Shown: positions 10,886 to 21,630, counted from the first letter of the stretch. The stretch: 64,000 bases of DNA from an uncultured Pseudomonas sp. (GCF_913774235.1 NZ_CAJYDW010000017.1:1-64000); one strand, 5' to 3'. Numbers and translations are program-made. The notes: generated from the letters alone by a model not told the origin.

Positions 10886-11754
10886 TGAGCAATAAATCGC
10901 TGGCCGCGCTGATCGTCGTGGTCGTCCTGGGCCTTGGCGCCTGGAGCAGTCTGTTCATAGTGAAGGAGACCGAGCGGGCGGTGATGCTGCGTTTCGGTCG
11001 CGTGGTCGAGCCCAATCTGGAGCCCGGTCTGCACTTCAAAATTCCCTACGTCAACCGCGTGCGCAAGTTCGATGCCCGCCTGCAGACCCTCGACACTCCG
11101 ACTCAGCGCTTCCTGACGCTGGAGAAGAAGGCGGTCATGGTGGATGCCTATGCCAAGTGGCGCATCTTCAATGCCGATCGCTACTACACCGCGACTTCGG
11201 GTCTCAAGCAGATCGCCGACGAGCGCCTGCTGCGCCGCCTGGAGGCGGGGCTGCGCGACCAGTTCGGTCGTCGCACCCTGCATGAGGTGGTCTCCGGCGA
11301 GCGCGACGCTATGGTCGGTTCCTTGACCGCCTCGCTGAACAAGATGGCCAACCAGGAGTTGGGTATCGAGGTGCTGGATGTGCGCGTCAAGGCCATCGAC
11401 CTACCCAAGGAAGTCAGCCGCAGCGTCTACGAGCGGATGAGTACCGAGCGTGAGCGGGAAGCCCGCGAGCATCGGGCCAAGGGCCGCGAGCTGGCCGAAG
11501 GCATCCGTGCCGACGCCGATCGTCAGCGCCGCGTGCTGCTGGCCGAAGCCTATCGCCAGGCCGAACAGGCCCGCGGTGAGGGCGACGCCCAGGCGGCTCA
11601 GGTGTATGCCCAGGCCTACTCGAAGAATCCGTCGTTCTTCTCCTTCTATCGCAGCCTGCAGGCCTATCGCTCCAGCTTCTCCAGCAAGAGCGACGTCCTG
11701 GTGCTGGATCCGAAGAGCGATTTCTTCAAGTATTTCCAGAGCCCGGGGCAGTGA
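10885..11754 (+). CDS. hflC: HflC, partner of HflK
   Basis: Second SPFH subunit of the HflKC complex that surrounds FtsH at the inner membrane. The 289 residues have an N-terminal anchor (about residues 5-24, AALIVVVVLGLGAWSSLF), the SPFH domain beginning VKETERAVMLRFGRVVEPNL, and a charged helical C-terminal half (STEREREAREHRAKGREL). The start overlaps the hflK stop in a TGATG arrangement, implying coupled translation and equal stoichiometry. Two hairpins follow the stop, which suggests the hfq-hflC transcript ends here. Confidence 0.94.
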   Translation: MSNKSLAALIVVVVLGLGAWSSLFIVKETERAVMLRFGRVVEPNLEPGLHFKIPYVNRVRKFDARLQTLDTPTQRFLTLEKKAVMVDAYAKWRIFNADRYYTATSGLKQIADERLLRRLEAGLRDQFGRRTLHEVVSGERDAMVGSLTASLNKMANQELGIEVLDVRVKAIDLPKEVSRSVYERMSTEREREAREHRAKGRELAEGIRADADRQRRVLLAEAYRQAEQARGEGDAQAAQVYAQAYSKNPSFFSFYRSLQAYRSSFSSKSDVLVLDPKSDFFKYFQSPGQ

Positions 11755-11759
11755 GGTCC

Positions 11760-11798
11760 GGGATGAACGGCGCCTAGGCTTCGCTCGTCGTTCATCCC
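11760..11798 (+). other. Inverted repeat downstream of hflC
   Basis: GGGATGAACG at 11760-11769 is exactly complementary to CGTTCATCCC at 11789-11798, giving a 10-bp stem with a 19-base loop just after the hflC stop. A T-run follows further on (about 11809-11815), so it could help termination or protect the mRNA 3' end. Its function is not established from the sequence. Confidence 0.5.
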
Positions 11799-11830
11799 CG
11801 ATCGCCGATTTTTTCGTGTTATCATGAATC

Positions 11831-11855
11831 AGCCGGGGCCATCCCCGGCTTTTTT
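11831..11855 (+). terminator. Rho-independent terminator after hflC
   Basis: A perfect 8-bp stem (AGCCGGGG / CCCCGGCT) with a CCAT loop is followed immediately by a run of T. This is a textbook intrinsic terminator closing the miaA-hfq-hflX-hflK-hflC transcript ahead of hisZ. Confidence 0.85.
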
Positions 11856-12008
11856 GCGTCCGTACGAAACCCGTGGCAGGGCAACGTCCTGGCCGATCCG
11901 GGTAGCAATCCACGGCAGAGCGGCTCGATCCGGCCGATGACTCCCTGAGAGTCCATCGCGCTGACCGTGTCGGCCGCGTGCCGATCCATGACATGGAGAA
12001 GAGGCCTA

Positions 12009-13196
12009 ATGGCTACGGTAGACCGCTGGCTGCTGCCTGACGGTATCGAGGAAATCCTGCCGCCCGACGCGGCGCGCATCGAAGGCGCCCGGCGCCGGGT
12101 GCTGGAGCTGTTCCATTGCTGGGGCTACGAATTCGTCATCACCCCGCACCTGGAGTTTCTGGAGTCGCTGCTCACCGGCGCCGCCCAGGAACTGGAGTTG
12201 CGTACCTTCAAGGTGACCGACCCCAACTCCGGGCGCCTCATGGGTTTCCGCTCCGACATCACGCCCCAGGTCGCGCGCATGGACGCCCATAGCCTCAAGC
12301 ACGACGGCGCCAGCCGCCTGTGCTACGCCGGCAGCGTACTGCACACCCGACCGCGGGCCCTGTCCACCTCCCGCAGCCCCATCCAGGTCGGCGCCGAGCT
12401 CTATGGCGTGCCGGGTAGCGAAGGGGATCTCGAAGTCATCAGCCTGATGCTCGACGTGCTCGAGCAGGCCCAGGTGCCTGATGTCCACATGGATCTCGGT
12501 CACGTGGGCATCTACCGCGGCCTTTGCCAGGTCGCCGGAGTCTCCGGCGCCAGCGAGCAGGAGCTGTTCGACGCCCTGCAACGCAAGGCCGTGGATGAGA
12601 TCGATCGACTGACCGCCGACCTGCCCGCCGCACCGCGTGGCTGGCTGCGCGCCCTGGTGGAGCTCAGCGGCGATGCCAGCGTGCTCGGCCAGGCGCGTCA
12701 GCGGCTGGCCGGTGCCCCGGCAGAGGTACTGCAGGCGCTGGATGAATTGGTCGCGTTGGCCGAGTCACTGCAGGGGCGTTTCCCGAACGTACCGCTGTAT
12801 TTCGACCTCGGTGAACTGCGTGGCTACCACTACCACACCGGCGTGGTCTTCGCTGCCTTCGTGCCGGGGACCGGGCAGTCCATCGCCCAGGGTGGCCGTT
12901 ACGACAACATCGGCGCCGATTTCGGCCGTTCGCGGCCGGCGACCGGTTTCTCCACCGACCTCAAGACCCTCGTCGAACTGGGTACCGCCGTGCTCGAAGA
13001 GCCGCGGCGCGGCATCTGGGCGCCAGCCGGGCACGGGGCGCCGCTCTGGCAGGCCGTGCGTGCGCTGCGGGCTGCCGGCGAGCGCATCATCCAGGCCACC
13101 AGCCTGGAAGACGAAGCCCAGCTGCGCGCTGCCGGTTGCGACCGACGGTTGGTCGAGCGGCAGGGTGCCTGGGTGGTGGAGCCCTTGAATTCCTAA
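12009..13196 (+). CDS. hisZ: ATP phosphoribosyltransferase regulatory subunit HisZ
   Basis: HisRS-like protein without aminoacylation activity that combines with the short-form HisG to make the active, histidine-inhibited first enzyme of histidine synthesis. The 395 residues follow the class II synthetase fold: early [19 protein letters not shown], then [15 protein letters not shown], and late GGRYDNIG. It lacks the C-terminal anticodon-binding domain of true HisRS. The ATG at 12009 is chosen over an in-frame ATG at 11967, whose extension does not resemble the family. It precedes purA, as in other pseudomonads. Confidence 0.9.
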   Translation: MATVDRWLLPDGIEEILPPDAARIEGARRRVLELFHCWGYEFVITPHLEFLESLLTGAAQELELRTFKVTDPNSGRLMGFRSDITPQVARMDAHSLKHDGASRLCYAGSVLHTRPRALSTSRSPIQVGAELYGVPGSEGDLEVISLMLDVLEQAQVPDVHMDLGHVGIYRGLCQVAGVSGASEQELFDALQRKAVDEIDRLTADLPAAPRGWLRALVELSGDASVLGQARQRLAGAPAEVLQALDELVALAESLQGRFPNVPLYFDLGELRGYHYHTGVVFAAFVPGTGQSIAQGGRYDNIGADFGRSRPATGFSTDLKTLVELGTAVLEEPRRGIWAPAGHGAPLWQAVRALRAAGERIIQATSLEDEAQLRAAGCDRRLVERQGAWVVEPLNS

Positions 13197-13227
13197 GCAC
13201 CGGATCGTGCATCCGGGTGAACATTGA

Positions 13228-14571
<1,344 letters not shown>

Positions 14572-14593
14572 GTGCACTAGAAGGATGCAGCTT

Positions 14594-14625
14594 ACAAAGC
14601 CCCGCCCCGCGGGGCTTTGTGCTTT
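14594..14625 (+). terminator. Rho-independent terminator after purA
   Basis: Twelve complementary bases on each side (ACAAAGCCCCGC, 14594-14605, and its complement, 14609-14620) enclose a three-base loop, followed by a T-rich stretch (GCTTTT). This is one of the strongest terminators in the window and isolates purA from the downstream chemoreceptor gene. Confidence 0.9.
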
Positions 14626-14771
14626 TCGGGGGCGAACGTCTCTGCCATCTGCGGGTAACTGCCGCTGGTCTAGAATGGCCGGCAAATTGCTATGACAACT
14701 GACCACTTGGCTCCAGCCTGCGAGGAGTTGGCCGACAGCCTGTAATTGTCCCTTGTCGCCGGAGACCCCCC

Positions 14772-16706
14772 ATGTCGTTTCTCTTGTCGTTGCTACGTAG
14801 TCGGCTGTTGTTGCCGGTGTTCATCAGCCTGTTGCTGGCGGTCGTTATCCAGGTGGCTCTGGCCGTGTGGTTGACCCAGGGTGCGGTGCGGGACCTGCAG
14901 CTCGGCCTGGCCGAGCGCCTGTCTGGGGAGTCCGAGCGTCTGGCTGATACGCTGCGTCAGGCGGGGAGCGAGGTAGGTGGCAGCCTGGCCGAACTGGCTG
15001 GCCAGACCCGTGGGCGACTGGCCGAAGGGCTGTCGCAGCGGCTGACCCGCGAGCGGGAGCAGGTGGGAGAAACCCTTACCGATACCCTCAAGGGGAATGC
15101 GAAGAACCTGGCGGAGCTGCTGGCTGGCGTATCGCCCAAGGCGATGTGGGATGCCGACGTGCCGGCGCTCTCCGATCTGGCACGGCGGGCCCAGAGCAAT
15201 CCCGATGTACTCTTCGTGATCTTCCAGGATGCCCAGGGCCAGAACCTGACGCGCTATCTCAATCGCCAGGACCCACGCATTACCCATTTGCTCGAGGTGG
15301 GGCAGGGCGAGGGCGCCCTGGCCAAGGTACTCGACGCGGCGACCCGCGACCCGTCGGTTTATCGCGTTGACGCCTCCATCAGCCCCAATGGCGTGGAGAT
15401 CGGCAAGGTGCTGGTGGGAATTTCCACGGCGTCCATCGAGCGCGCCGGAGCCAAGCTGGACCAGAGCTTCAAGAGCCTGATCGATGATGCGGGCGGTCTG
15501 GTGTCTGCCAGCGTGGCGGAGGCCGCCAAGGGTAGTACTGCCACCCTGGCCACGCGCCTGGAGGGTACTCGCCAGACGGCCCTGGCGATGAGCCGCAATG
15601 CGGGTGAGACGGTGGCCGCCATGGCCGCGGCGCTGCGCTGGCAGATCGCCCTGGGGCTGGTGCTGGTCGGCGTGGTTATGGTGTTGGCGGTGGCCCTGGT
15701 GCTGGGCCAGCGCGTGCTGCGGCGTATCGGCCTGCTGCAGCGGGCGCTGGACGATCTGGCGGCGGGCGAGGGTGATCTCACCCGGCGGCTGAAGCTGGGC
15801 GATGGCGATGAGATCCAGGCGCTTGGCGGCGCGGTCGACCGCTTTATCGCCAAGCTGCAACCCCTGGTGAGCGAGGCCCATAGCGTTGCCGAACGCACCG
15901 GCGAGGAAATCCGCGGCTTGGCCGGCAGCAGTGCCACGGCCGAGGCCGCGGCCGAACGGCAGCGCGAAGAGGTGGCCCGCAGTCTGGAGGCGCTGTCCGG
16001 TATCGCCGAAGAGGCTCAGGGCGAGAGTGCTGCCATGCAGGGCGCGCTGCAGCAGGTGGAAGCCATTCGCAGCTCCACCCAGACCAATGCGCGGATCGCC
16101 AGCCAGGTGGCCCAGGGCATCGAAGGTCTGGTGACCCAGGTTGAGTCCGGGGCCAAGGTGATCGAGCGCCTGGCCGAGCAGAGCGAGCAGATCGAGGTGG
16201 TGCTGGACGTGATCCGTGGTATCGCCGAGCAGACCAATCTGCTGGCGCTCAACGCTGCTATCGAGGCGGCGCGGGCCGGGGAGAGCGGGCGAGGCTTCGC
16301 GGTGGTCGCCGATGAAGTCCGGGCGCTCGCCAGCAAGACCCAGGAATCCACCGGCAGCATCCGGTCCCATATCGCCGGATTGCAGGACGGCGCCCGCGAG
16401 GCGGTGGCGGCCATCGGCGAGGCTCGCCAGCAGGCGGGTAGCGGCCTGGTCATGCTGCGCGACAGCACGCGCATCCAGCAGGACGTCCACCTCGCGGTGG
16501 ACCAGGTACATGCCAGCATGACCACTGCCGCCCAGGCGGCCCGGCGGCAGGCGGAGGGGGCGGCGGCGGTACGGCTGCGCGTCGAGGTCATCCACGGCGA
16601 AGCCCTGAAGGCGGCCGAGTCGATGGCGGCCACCGCCCGCGGCGGTCGCACCCTGGCGGAACTGGCGGCGCAACTGCGCGGCAGCCTGGGGCAGTTCAAG
16701 GCCTAG
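14772..16706 (+). CDS. Methyl-accepting chemotaxis protein
   Basis: Inner-membrane chemoreceptor of 644 residues. A first membrane segment (about 13-34) and a second (about 290-314) enclose a periplasmic sensor of about 255 residues, which I cannot assign to a ligand class. After the HAMP linker ([21 protein letters not shown]) comes the long cytoplasmic coiled coil with the conserved hairpin tip around [20 protein letters not shown], which contacts CheA and CheW. There is no C-terminal CheR-tethering pentapeptide (it ends [10 protein letters not shown]). A TAGAAT hexamer at 14671-14676 could be its -10 box. It is transcribed alone, between two terminators. Confidence 0.92.
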   Translation: MSFLLSLLRSRLLLPVFISLLLAVVIQVALAVWLTQGAVRDLQLGLAERLSGESERLADTLRQAGSEVGGSLAELAGQTRGRLAEGLSQRLTREREQVGETLTDTLKGNAKNLAELLAGVSPKAMWDADVPALSDLARRAQSNPDVLFVIFQDAQGQNLTRYLNRQDPRITHLLEVGQGEGALAKVLDAATRDPSVYRVDASISPNGVEIGKVLVGISTASIERAGAKLDQSFKSLIDDAGGLVSASVAEAAKGSTATLATRLEGTRQTALAMSRNAGETVAAMAAALRWQIALGLVLVGVVMVLAVALVLGQRVLRRIGLLQRALDDLAAGEGDLTRRLKLGDGDEIQALGGAVDRFIAKLQPLVSEAHSVAERTGEEIRGLAGSSATAEAAAERQREEVARSLEALSGIAEEAQGESAAMQGALQQVEAIRSSTQTNARIASQVAQGIEGLVTQVESGAKVIERLAEQSEQIEVVLDVIRGIAEQTNLLALNAAIEAARAGESGRGFAVVADEVRALASKTQESTGSIRSHIAGLQDGAREAVAAIGEARQQAGSGLVMLRDSTRIQQDVHLAVDQVHASMTTAAQAARRQAEGAAAVRLRVEVIHGEALKAAESMAATARGGRTLAELAAQLRGSLGQFKA

Positions 16707-16733
16707 GAGGGGCCGCACCTTTTCGCGGACAAG

Positions 16734-16759
16734 AAAAAACCGGCCGAAGCCGGTTTTTT
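16734..16759. terminator. Bidirectional terminator between the chemoreceptor gene and the tRNA genes
   Basis: AAAAAACCGGC, a CGAA loop and GCCGGTTTTTT form a stem with an A-tract on one side and a T-tract on the other. It can therefore stop transcripts from the chemoreceptor gene (plus strand) and from the tRNA-Leu gene (minus strand). Confidence 0.85.
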
Positions 16760-16793
16760 CTGTACGTCCGATTCAGGATCGTCCGTTTGGTAT

Positions 16794-16880
16794 TGGTGCC
16801 CAGGAGAAGACTCGAACTTCCACGGTGTTGCCACCGCTAGGACCTGAACCTAGTGCGTCTACCAATTCCGCCACCTGGGC
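16794..16880 (-). tRNA. tRNA-Leu (anticodon CAG), copy 2
   Basis: Read on the minus strand, it begins GCCCAGGTGGCGGAATTGG and ends with an encoded CCA (87 nt including CCA). The acceptor arms GCCCAGG/CCTGGGC pair, the anticodon stem CTAGG/CCTAG frames the loop TTCAGGT with anticodon CAG (reads CUG), and a long variable arm marks it as class II. It is identical over 87 bases to the copy at 16993-17079. A terminator-like stem (16932-16956) lies between the two copies. Confidence 0.95.
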
Positions 16881-16931
16881 CTGCAGCGCGACTTCTGGTC
16901 GCTTCCCATCACCCTTACGGGCTACAGGATT

Positions 16932-16956
16932 AAAAAACCGGCTAGCGCCGGCTTTT
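16932..16956 (-). terminator. Terminator between the two tRNA-Leu genes
   Basis: On the minus strand CCGGC and GCCGG form a stem with a 4-base loop, followed by six T, directly downstream of the first-transcribed tRNA-Leu (16993-17079). It suggests that the second copy depends on read-through or on its own weak promoter. Confidence 0.7.
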
Positions 16957-16992
16957 CGTCGACCGATCTGCAAATCGATCGACTATAATGAG

Positions 16993-17079
16993 TGGTGCCC
17001 AGGAGAAGACTCGAACTTCCACGGTGTTGCCACCGCTAGGACCTGAACCTAGTGCGTCTACCAATTCCGCCACCTGGGC
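16993..17079 (-). tRNA. tRNA-Leu (anticodon CAG), copy 1
   Basis: Same 87-base sequence as 16794-16880, with encoded CCA, paired acceptor arms, anticodon CAG and a long class II variable arm. It is the promoter-proximal copy: a well-spaced sigma-70 promoter sits on the minus strand at 17143-17171. CUG is the dominant leucine codon in GC-rich pseudomonads, so extra copies make sense. Confidence 0.95.
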
Positions 17080-17142
17080 ACTCAGTGCGATGATCGCTCA
17101 TCGACTCCAACGTCGCAACTGCTCACGCCGTCGTGGGGCGGC

Positions 17143-17171
17143 ACTTTACTCAGGGGGCGTTTGCTTGTAAA
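17143..17171 (-). promoter_or_regulatory. Sigma-70 promoter for the tRNA-Leu genes
   Basis: On the minus strand TTTACA (17171-17166) and TAAAGT (17148-17143) are separated by 17 bases. Initiation about 7 bases beyond the -10 would give a leader of roughly 55 bases before the mature tRNA 5' end at 17079. The spacing and position are good; the call is from pattern only. Confidence 0.6.
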
Positions 17172-17292
17172 CCCCTGCTGCGAAAAATATTTTTATTGAG
17201 CATGGCAGGCTAACTATTGCGCGGTTTTCACGTTTCAATAGGCGCCATGACAGCTCCTAACGTACACAGACACAGAAGGTAACCCCAGACTG

Positions 17293-20200
17293 ATGGCCGA
17301 TTGGCAATCCCTCGATCCCGAGGCCGCCCGGGAAGCGGAAAAGTACGATAACCCCATTCCGAGTCGCGAACTCATTCTGGCTCACCTGGCCGATCGCGGC
17401 GCCCCGGCCACTCGGCCGCAACTGGCCGAGGAATTCGGCCTCGTCACCGAAGACCAGCTCGAGGCCCTGCGGCGACGGATGCGCGCCATGGAGCGCGATG
17501 GTCAGGTGATCTACACCCGTCGCGGCGCCTATGCCCCCATCGACAAGCTCGATCTGGTGCGCGGCCGCATCGCCGGCCACCGCGACGGCTTCGGCTTCCT
17601 GATCCCCGACGACGGCAGCGACGACCTCTTCCTCAGCCCGGCGCAGATGCGCCTGGTGTTCGATGGCGACATCGCCCTGGCGCGGGTCGCCGGCCATGAC
17701 CGTCGCGGTCGCCGCGAGGGTGGGTTGGTCGAGGTGGTCAGTCGCGCCCACGAGTCCCTGGTCGGTCGGTTCTTCCAGGAGAGTGGCTTGGCCTACGTGG
17801 TGCCCGACAATCCGAAGATCGGTCAGCAGGTGCTGGTGCCCGAAGGCAAGCACGGCGGCGCCGCGCACGGCCAGTTCGTGCAGGTGCGCATCGACGAGTG
17901 GCCCACCACCTTCCGTCAGGCCCAGGGCGAGGTGGTCGAGATCCTTGGCGACTATATGGCGCCGGGCATGGAGATCGAGGTTGCCCTGCGCAGCTACGAC
18001 ATTCCCAACGAATGGCCCAAGGCCGTCGAGAAGGAGGCCGCCAAGCTCAAGCCCGAGGTGGAAGAGAAGGACAAGCAGAAGCGCATCGACCTCCGTCAGC
18101 TGCCCTTCGTCACCATCGACGGCGAAGACGCCCGCGACTTCGATGACGCCGTCTATGCCGAAGCCAAGAAGTCCGGCGGCTGGCGGCTGTACGTGGCCAT
18201 CGCCGACGTCTCCCATTATGTGAAGGTCGGTTCGGCGCTGGACGCCGAGGCGGAGAAGCGCGGCAACTCGGTGTACTTCCCCGAGCGGGTCATTCCCATG
18301 TTGCCGGAGGCCCTGTCCAACGGCCTTTGCTCGCTGAATCCCCAGGTCGATCGCCTGGCCATGGTTTGCGAGATGACCATCGCCGCCTCCGGCCGGATGA
18401 CGGGCTATCAGTTCTACGAAGCGGTCATCCACTCCCACGCGCGCCTGACCTACAACAAGGTCTCCGCGGTGCTGGAGCAACCCAAGTCGGCCGAAGGCAA
18501 GCAGTTGCGCAAGCAGCTCGGCGACTTGGTGCTGCACCTGGAACAGCTCTATGGGCTGTACAAGGTGCTGCTGGCCGCCCGCCACGTGCGCGGCGCCATC
18601 GATTTCGAGACCCAGGAAACGCGCATCGTCTTCGGTGCCGATCGCAAGATCTCCGAGATCCGCCCGACCCAGCGCAACGATGCCCACAAGCTGATCGAGG
18701 AGTGCATGCTGTGCGCCAACGTGGCCACCGCCAAGTTCCTCGAGAAGCACAAGGTGCCGGCCCTGTATCGGGTCCACGACGCACCGCCTCTGGAAAAGCA
18801 GACCAATCTGCGGCAATTCCTCGGTGAGATGGGGCTGTCACTGACCAAGGGCAAGGCCAATCCGGTGCCGTCGGACTATCAGGCGCTGCTCCAGCAGATT
18901 CGTGAGCGGCCGGATTTCCGCCTGATCCAGACGGTGATGCTCAGGTCCCTGAGTCAGGCGGTCTACAGTCCGGACAACAATGGGCACTTCGGTCTCAACT
19001 ATGAGGCCTACACCCACTTTACCTCGCCGATCCGTCGTTATCCGGACCTGCTAATCCATCGCGCGATCCGCAGCGTGATCCGCTCCAAGCTGGAGACCAA
19101 GCACGTCAAGCGCGCAGGCGCGGCGAGCATGGCCAAGGTGCGCATCTATCCCTACGACGAACTGCGTCTGGATCAGCTCGGCGAACACTGCTCCATGACC
19201 GAGCGCCGCGCCGACGAAGCGACGCGGGACGTCTCCAACTGGCTCAAGTGCGAGTTCATGAAGGATCGCGTCGGTGAGACCTATGCCGGCGTCATCACCT
19301 CGGTGACCGGCTTCGGTCTGTTCGTCGAGCTGTCTGAGGTGTTCGTCGAAGGCCTGGTGCACGTCACCGCGCTGCCGGACGACTACTACCACTTCGACAG
19401 TGTTCATCATCGGCTGTCCGGCGAGCGCAGCGGGCGCAGCTATCGCCTGGGCGATCCCCTCGAGGTGGTGGTGGCCCGGGTCGACCTGGACGAACGCAAG
19501 ATCGACTTCGTGCTGCCGGCCAGTGCCGGTGCGCCGCGGGTGCGCGAGGAGCGCGAGCCGCGGCGCAAGCGCGACAATCGCCGCCGCGGTGCACCCGCGG
19601 AAGAGCAGGGTGCCGCTTCGGTTGCCGAAGCAACCGTTGCGGCCGTTTCGCCGGAGCCGGAAAGCAAACCTCGCCGCTCGCGCAACAGCCGTCGTCGCGG
19701 CGCGCCGGTGCAAGAGCCAGCTGCCGCCCCGGTGGCCGAGATCCCGACCGAGGTCGTTTCAGCGGAGCCGCAGTCTGCACCGCGCCGCTCGCGTAACGGC
19801 CGTCGCACCGTGCCAGCCCAGGAGCAGAGCGTAGCTTCCGGCGTCGAAACGCCCGCTACAGGCGTTGCACTCGAGTCGGAGCCTGCACCGCGCCGCTCGC
19901 GTAGCGCCCGCCGGCGCGCCGCTTCAGCAGGGCAGCCGCAGGGAGCCAATGCGACTACGGAGGCGTCGACTGAGGTAGTCGCTCCGAAGTCGTCCAAGCA
20001 AGACGAGCAGGTGCTCGGCAATACCGATGTCAAACGCAGTCGTGCGGTAAAACAGGCGCTCTTGGCTGAAGCCAAGGTCGAGGGTGGCAAGACCAAGGCC
20101 CAAGGCAAGACCAGTGGCAAAGCCAAAGGCAGTGCGGGTAAAGACAAGGCCAAGGCCCGTACAGCGCCAGCGCGGCAAGGTAAGGCATCGGCTGCCGAAG

Positions 20201-20376
20201 GAGCTGCCGCGGTAGAGGTCAAGGTCAAGAAAGCCAAGGCCGCTGGCGCCAAGAAGAAGTCGGCAGGCAAGTCCAAGGACGAAAGCCAGGCCCAGGCCGC
20301 GGCCAAGACTAGGGTCAAGGCCAAGGCGAAAAAGCCCCATCGCAAGGGGCAGTCGCGCCCCAAGGGTGATGCATGA
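17293..20376 (+). CDS. rnr: Ribonuclease R with extended repetitive basic C-terminus
   Basis: Processive 3'-5' exoribonuclease that degrades structured RNA, defective tRNA/rRNA and tmRNA targets. Order: N-terminal winged helix (1-80), cold-shock domains, the RNB catalytic domain with DGEDARDFDDAVYAE (about 273-287) supplying the metal-binding aspartates, and an S1 domain (about 657-745). Beyond this is an unusual tail of about 280 residues. It holds four basic cores (PRRKRDNRRRG, PRRSRNSRRRG, PRRSRNGRR, PRRSRSARRR) with their prolines at 756, 793, 830 and 866, a period of about 37, and then a Lys/Ala-rich stretch. At 1027 residues it exceeds the roughly 900 of P. aeruginosa RNase R (remembered). 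The stop overlaps rlmB by 4 bases. Confidence 0.94.
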   Translation: MADWQSLDPEAAREAEKYDNPIPSRELILAHLADRGAPATRPQLAEEFGLVTEDQLEALRRRMRAMERDGQVIYTRRGAYAPIDKLDLVRGRIAGHRDGFGFLIPDDGSDDLFLSPAQMRLVFDGDIALARVAGHDRRGRREGGLVEVVSRAHESLVGRFFQESGLAYVVPDNPKIGQQVLVPEGKHGGAAHGQFVQVRIDEWPTTFRQAQGEVVEILGDYMAPGMEIEVALRSYDIPNEWPKAVEKEAAKLKPEVEEKDKQKRIDLRQLPFVTIDGEDARDFDDAVYAEAKKSGGWRLYVAIADVSHYVKVGSALDAEAEKRGNSVYFPERVIPMLPEALSNGLCSLNPQVDRLAMVCEMTIAASGRMTGYQFYEAVIHSHARLTYNKVSAVLEQPKSAEGKQLRKQLGDLVLHLEQLYGLYKVLLAARHVRGAIDFETQETRIVFGADRKISEIRPTQRNDAHKLIEECMLCANVATAKFLEKHKVPALYRVHDAPPLEKQTNLRQFLGEMGLSLTKGKANPVPSDYQALLQQIRERPDFRLIQTVMLRSLSQAVYSPDNNGHFGLNYEAYTHFTSPIRRYPDLLIHRAIRSVIRSKLETKHVKRAGAASMAKVRIYPYDELRLDQLGEHCSMTERRADEATRDVSNWLKCEFMKDRVGETYAGVITSVTGFGLFVELSEVFVEGLVHVTALPDDYYHFDSVHHRLSGERSGRSYRLGDPLEVVVARVDLDERKIDFVLPASAGAPRVREEREPRRKRDNRRRGAPAEEQGAASVAEATVAAVSPEPESKPRRSRNSRRRGAPVQEPAAAPVAEIPTEVVSAEPQSAPRRSRNGRRTVPAQEQSVASGVETPATGVALESEPAPRRSRSARRRAASAGQPQGANATTEASTEVVAPKSSKQDEQVLGNTDVKRSRAVKQALLAEAKVEGGKTKAQGKTSGKAKGSAGKDKAKARTAPARQGKASAAEGAAAVEVKVKKAKAAGAKKKSAGKSKDESQAQAAAKTRVKAKAKKPHRKGQSRPKGDA

Positions 20377-21128
20377 GCCAGCTGGAAACCGTCTACGGTA
20401 TCCACGCGGTGGAGGCGCTGCTGCGCTTTCATCCGCGCCGGGTCAAGCAGCTCTGGATCGCCGAGGGGCGGCGCGAGCCGCGGGTCGAGGCTCTGCTGGA
20501 GCTGGCCGCCGGCCAACGCCTGGCGGTGGAGACCAAGCCGCGTGCGCTGCTCGATGAGGTCGCCGAAGGGGTGCACCAGGGCGTCGTCGCCCAGGTCAGC
20601 CCCAGTCAGGTCTGGGGCGAGGCCATGCTCGAGGAGTTGCTCGACCGCGCCGAAGGGCCGCCATTGCTGCTGGTGCTCGATGGGGTGACCGATCCGCACA
20701 ACCTCGGCGCCTGCCTGCGTAGTGCCGATGCCGCCGGCGCGCTGGCGGTGATCGTGCCCAAGGACAAGTCCGCCACTCTCACCGCGGTGGTGCGCAAGGT
20801 GGCCTGCGGCGCGGCCGAAGTGCTGCCCCTGGTGGCCGTGACCAATCTGGCGCGGACCCTGGAAAAGCTGCAGAAGCGCGGCCTGTGGATCGTGGGGACC
20901 GCCGGTGAGGCGACCCAGGAAATCTACGACGTCGACATGAGTGGGCCGACGGTGGTGGTCATGGGCGCCGAGGGCAAGGGCATGCGCCGCCTGACCCGGG
21001 AGCATTGCGATCACCTGGCGCGGCTGCCCATGGCCGGCAGCGTCAGCAGTCTCAATGTGTCGGTGGCGACCGGCGTCTGCCTGTTCGAGGCAGTGCGTCA
21101 AAGACGGGCATCCGCGCCCTCAAGGTGA
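20373..21128 (+). CDS. rlmB: 23S rRNA (guanosine-2251-2'-O)-methyltransferase RlmB
   Basis: SpoU/TrmH-family enzyme methylating the 2'-OH of G2251 in the ribosomal P-loop. The 251 residues start with the substrate-binding domain (YGIHAVEALLRFHPRRVKQLW). The knotted SAM domain follows with LDGVTDPHNLGACLRSADAAG, VVMGAEGKGMRRLTREHCD and the closing PMAGSVSSLNVSVATGVCLFE. Its ATG overlaps the rnr stop (ATGA), a coupling conserved in gammaproteobacteria. Confidence 0.95.
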   Translation: MSQLETVYGIHAVEALLRFHPRRVKQLWIAEGRREPRVEALLELAAGQRLAVETKPRALLDEVAEGVHQGVVAQVSPSQVWGEAMLEELLDRAEGPPLLLVLDGVTDPHNLGACLRSADAAGALAVIVPKDKSATLTAVVRKVACGAAEVLPLVAVTNLARTLEKLQKRGLWIVGTAGEATQEIYDVDMSGPTVVVMGAEGKGMRRLTREHCDHLARLPMAGSVSSLNVSVATGVCLFEAVRQRRASAPSR

Positions 21129-21255
21129 ACATGCTGAAACGCTTGGGCGCCATTCCGGTGCGTATCGCACTATACGAATCGCGCCGCAGTCCGCAGAATA
21201 CTGGGCTCGCCTCGTGCACTTTCGAGGCGAATCCTGCCAACAAGAGGATGCCCGC

Positions 21256-21630
21256 GTGAGTCAGGAGATCCAAGAGCCGGTAGGTTTGCGAGTGTTGCTC
21301 GTCGAGGACGACGCCACGCTGCGTATGCTGACTACGGAAGTCATCGAAGAGTTGGATCATCAGGTCACGGCGGTCGCTTCGGCCGAGGCTGCCCTCGAAC
21401 TGCTGCCCCAGGGCAATCACGATGTGCTGTTCACCGACATCGGGCTGGGTGGCATGTCCGGGATCGAATTGACCCGTCGCGCCCTGGCGATGGATCCGGC
21501 GCTGCGCATCGTCGTCGCCTCCGGCTATGCCTTCGAGCGCGAGCCGGGCATGGAGGCGCGGGTTGGAGTGCTGATCAAGCCCTACGACCTGAATAAGATC
21601 CGCCAGGCCCTCGCCGACGTGCAACGCTGA
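21256..21630 (+). CDS. Stand-alone receiver-domain response regulator
   Basis: CheY-like receiver of 124 residues with no output domain, so it probably acts by protein contacts or as a phosphate relay. Acidic pocket residues E17, D18 and D19 (LLVEDD), phosphoacceptor D61 (VLFTDIGLGGMSG), S89 and K108 (IKPYD) are all present. The GTG at 21256 is chosen because AAGAGGA lies 7-8 bases upstream and the receiver fold starts just after it; the frame upstream has no similarity to anything. No kinase gene is adjacent, so its partner is unknown. Confidence 0.82.
   Translation: MSQEIQEPVGLRVLLVEDDATLRMLTTEVIEELDHQVTAVASAEAALELLPQGNHDVLFTDIGLGGMSGIELTRRALAMDPALRIVVASGYAFEREPGMEARVGVLIKPYDLNKIRQALADVQR

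Noticed and set aside
17293-20376. Frameshifted or fused gene explaining the long RNase R C-terminus
   Set aside because: The tail is a single open frame with an internal 37-residue repeat and ends in the normal 4-base overlap with rlmB, so expansion within the gene is the simpler explanation.
21131-21259. Small 42-residue reading frame between rlmB and the response regulator (MLKRLGAIPVRIALYESRR...)
   Set aside because: It overlaps the regulator start and has no ribosome site or recognisable family. It is more likely leader DNA, and a ribosome-profiling signal would be needed to keep it.
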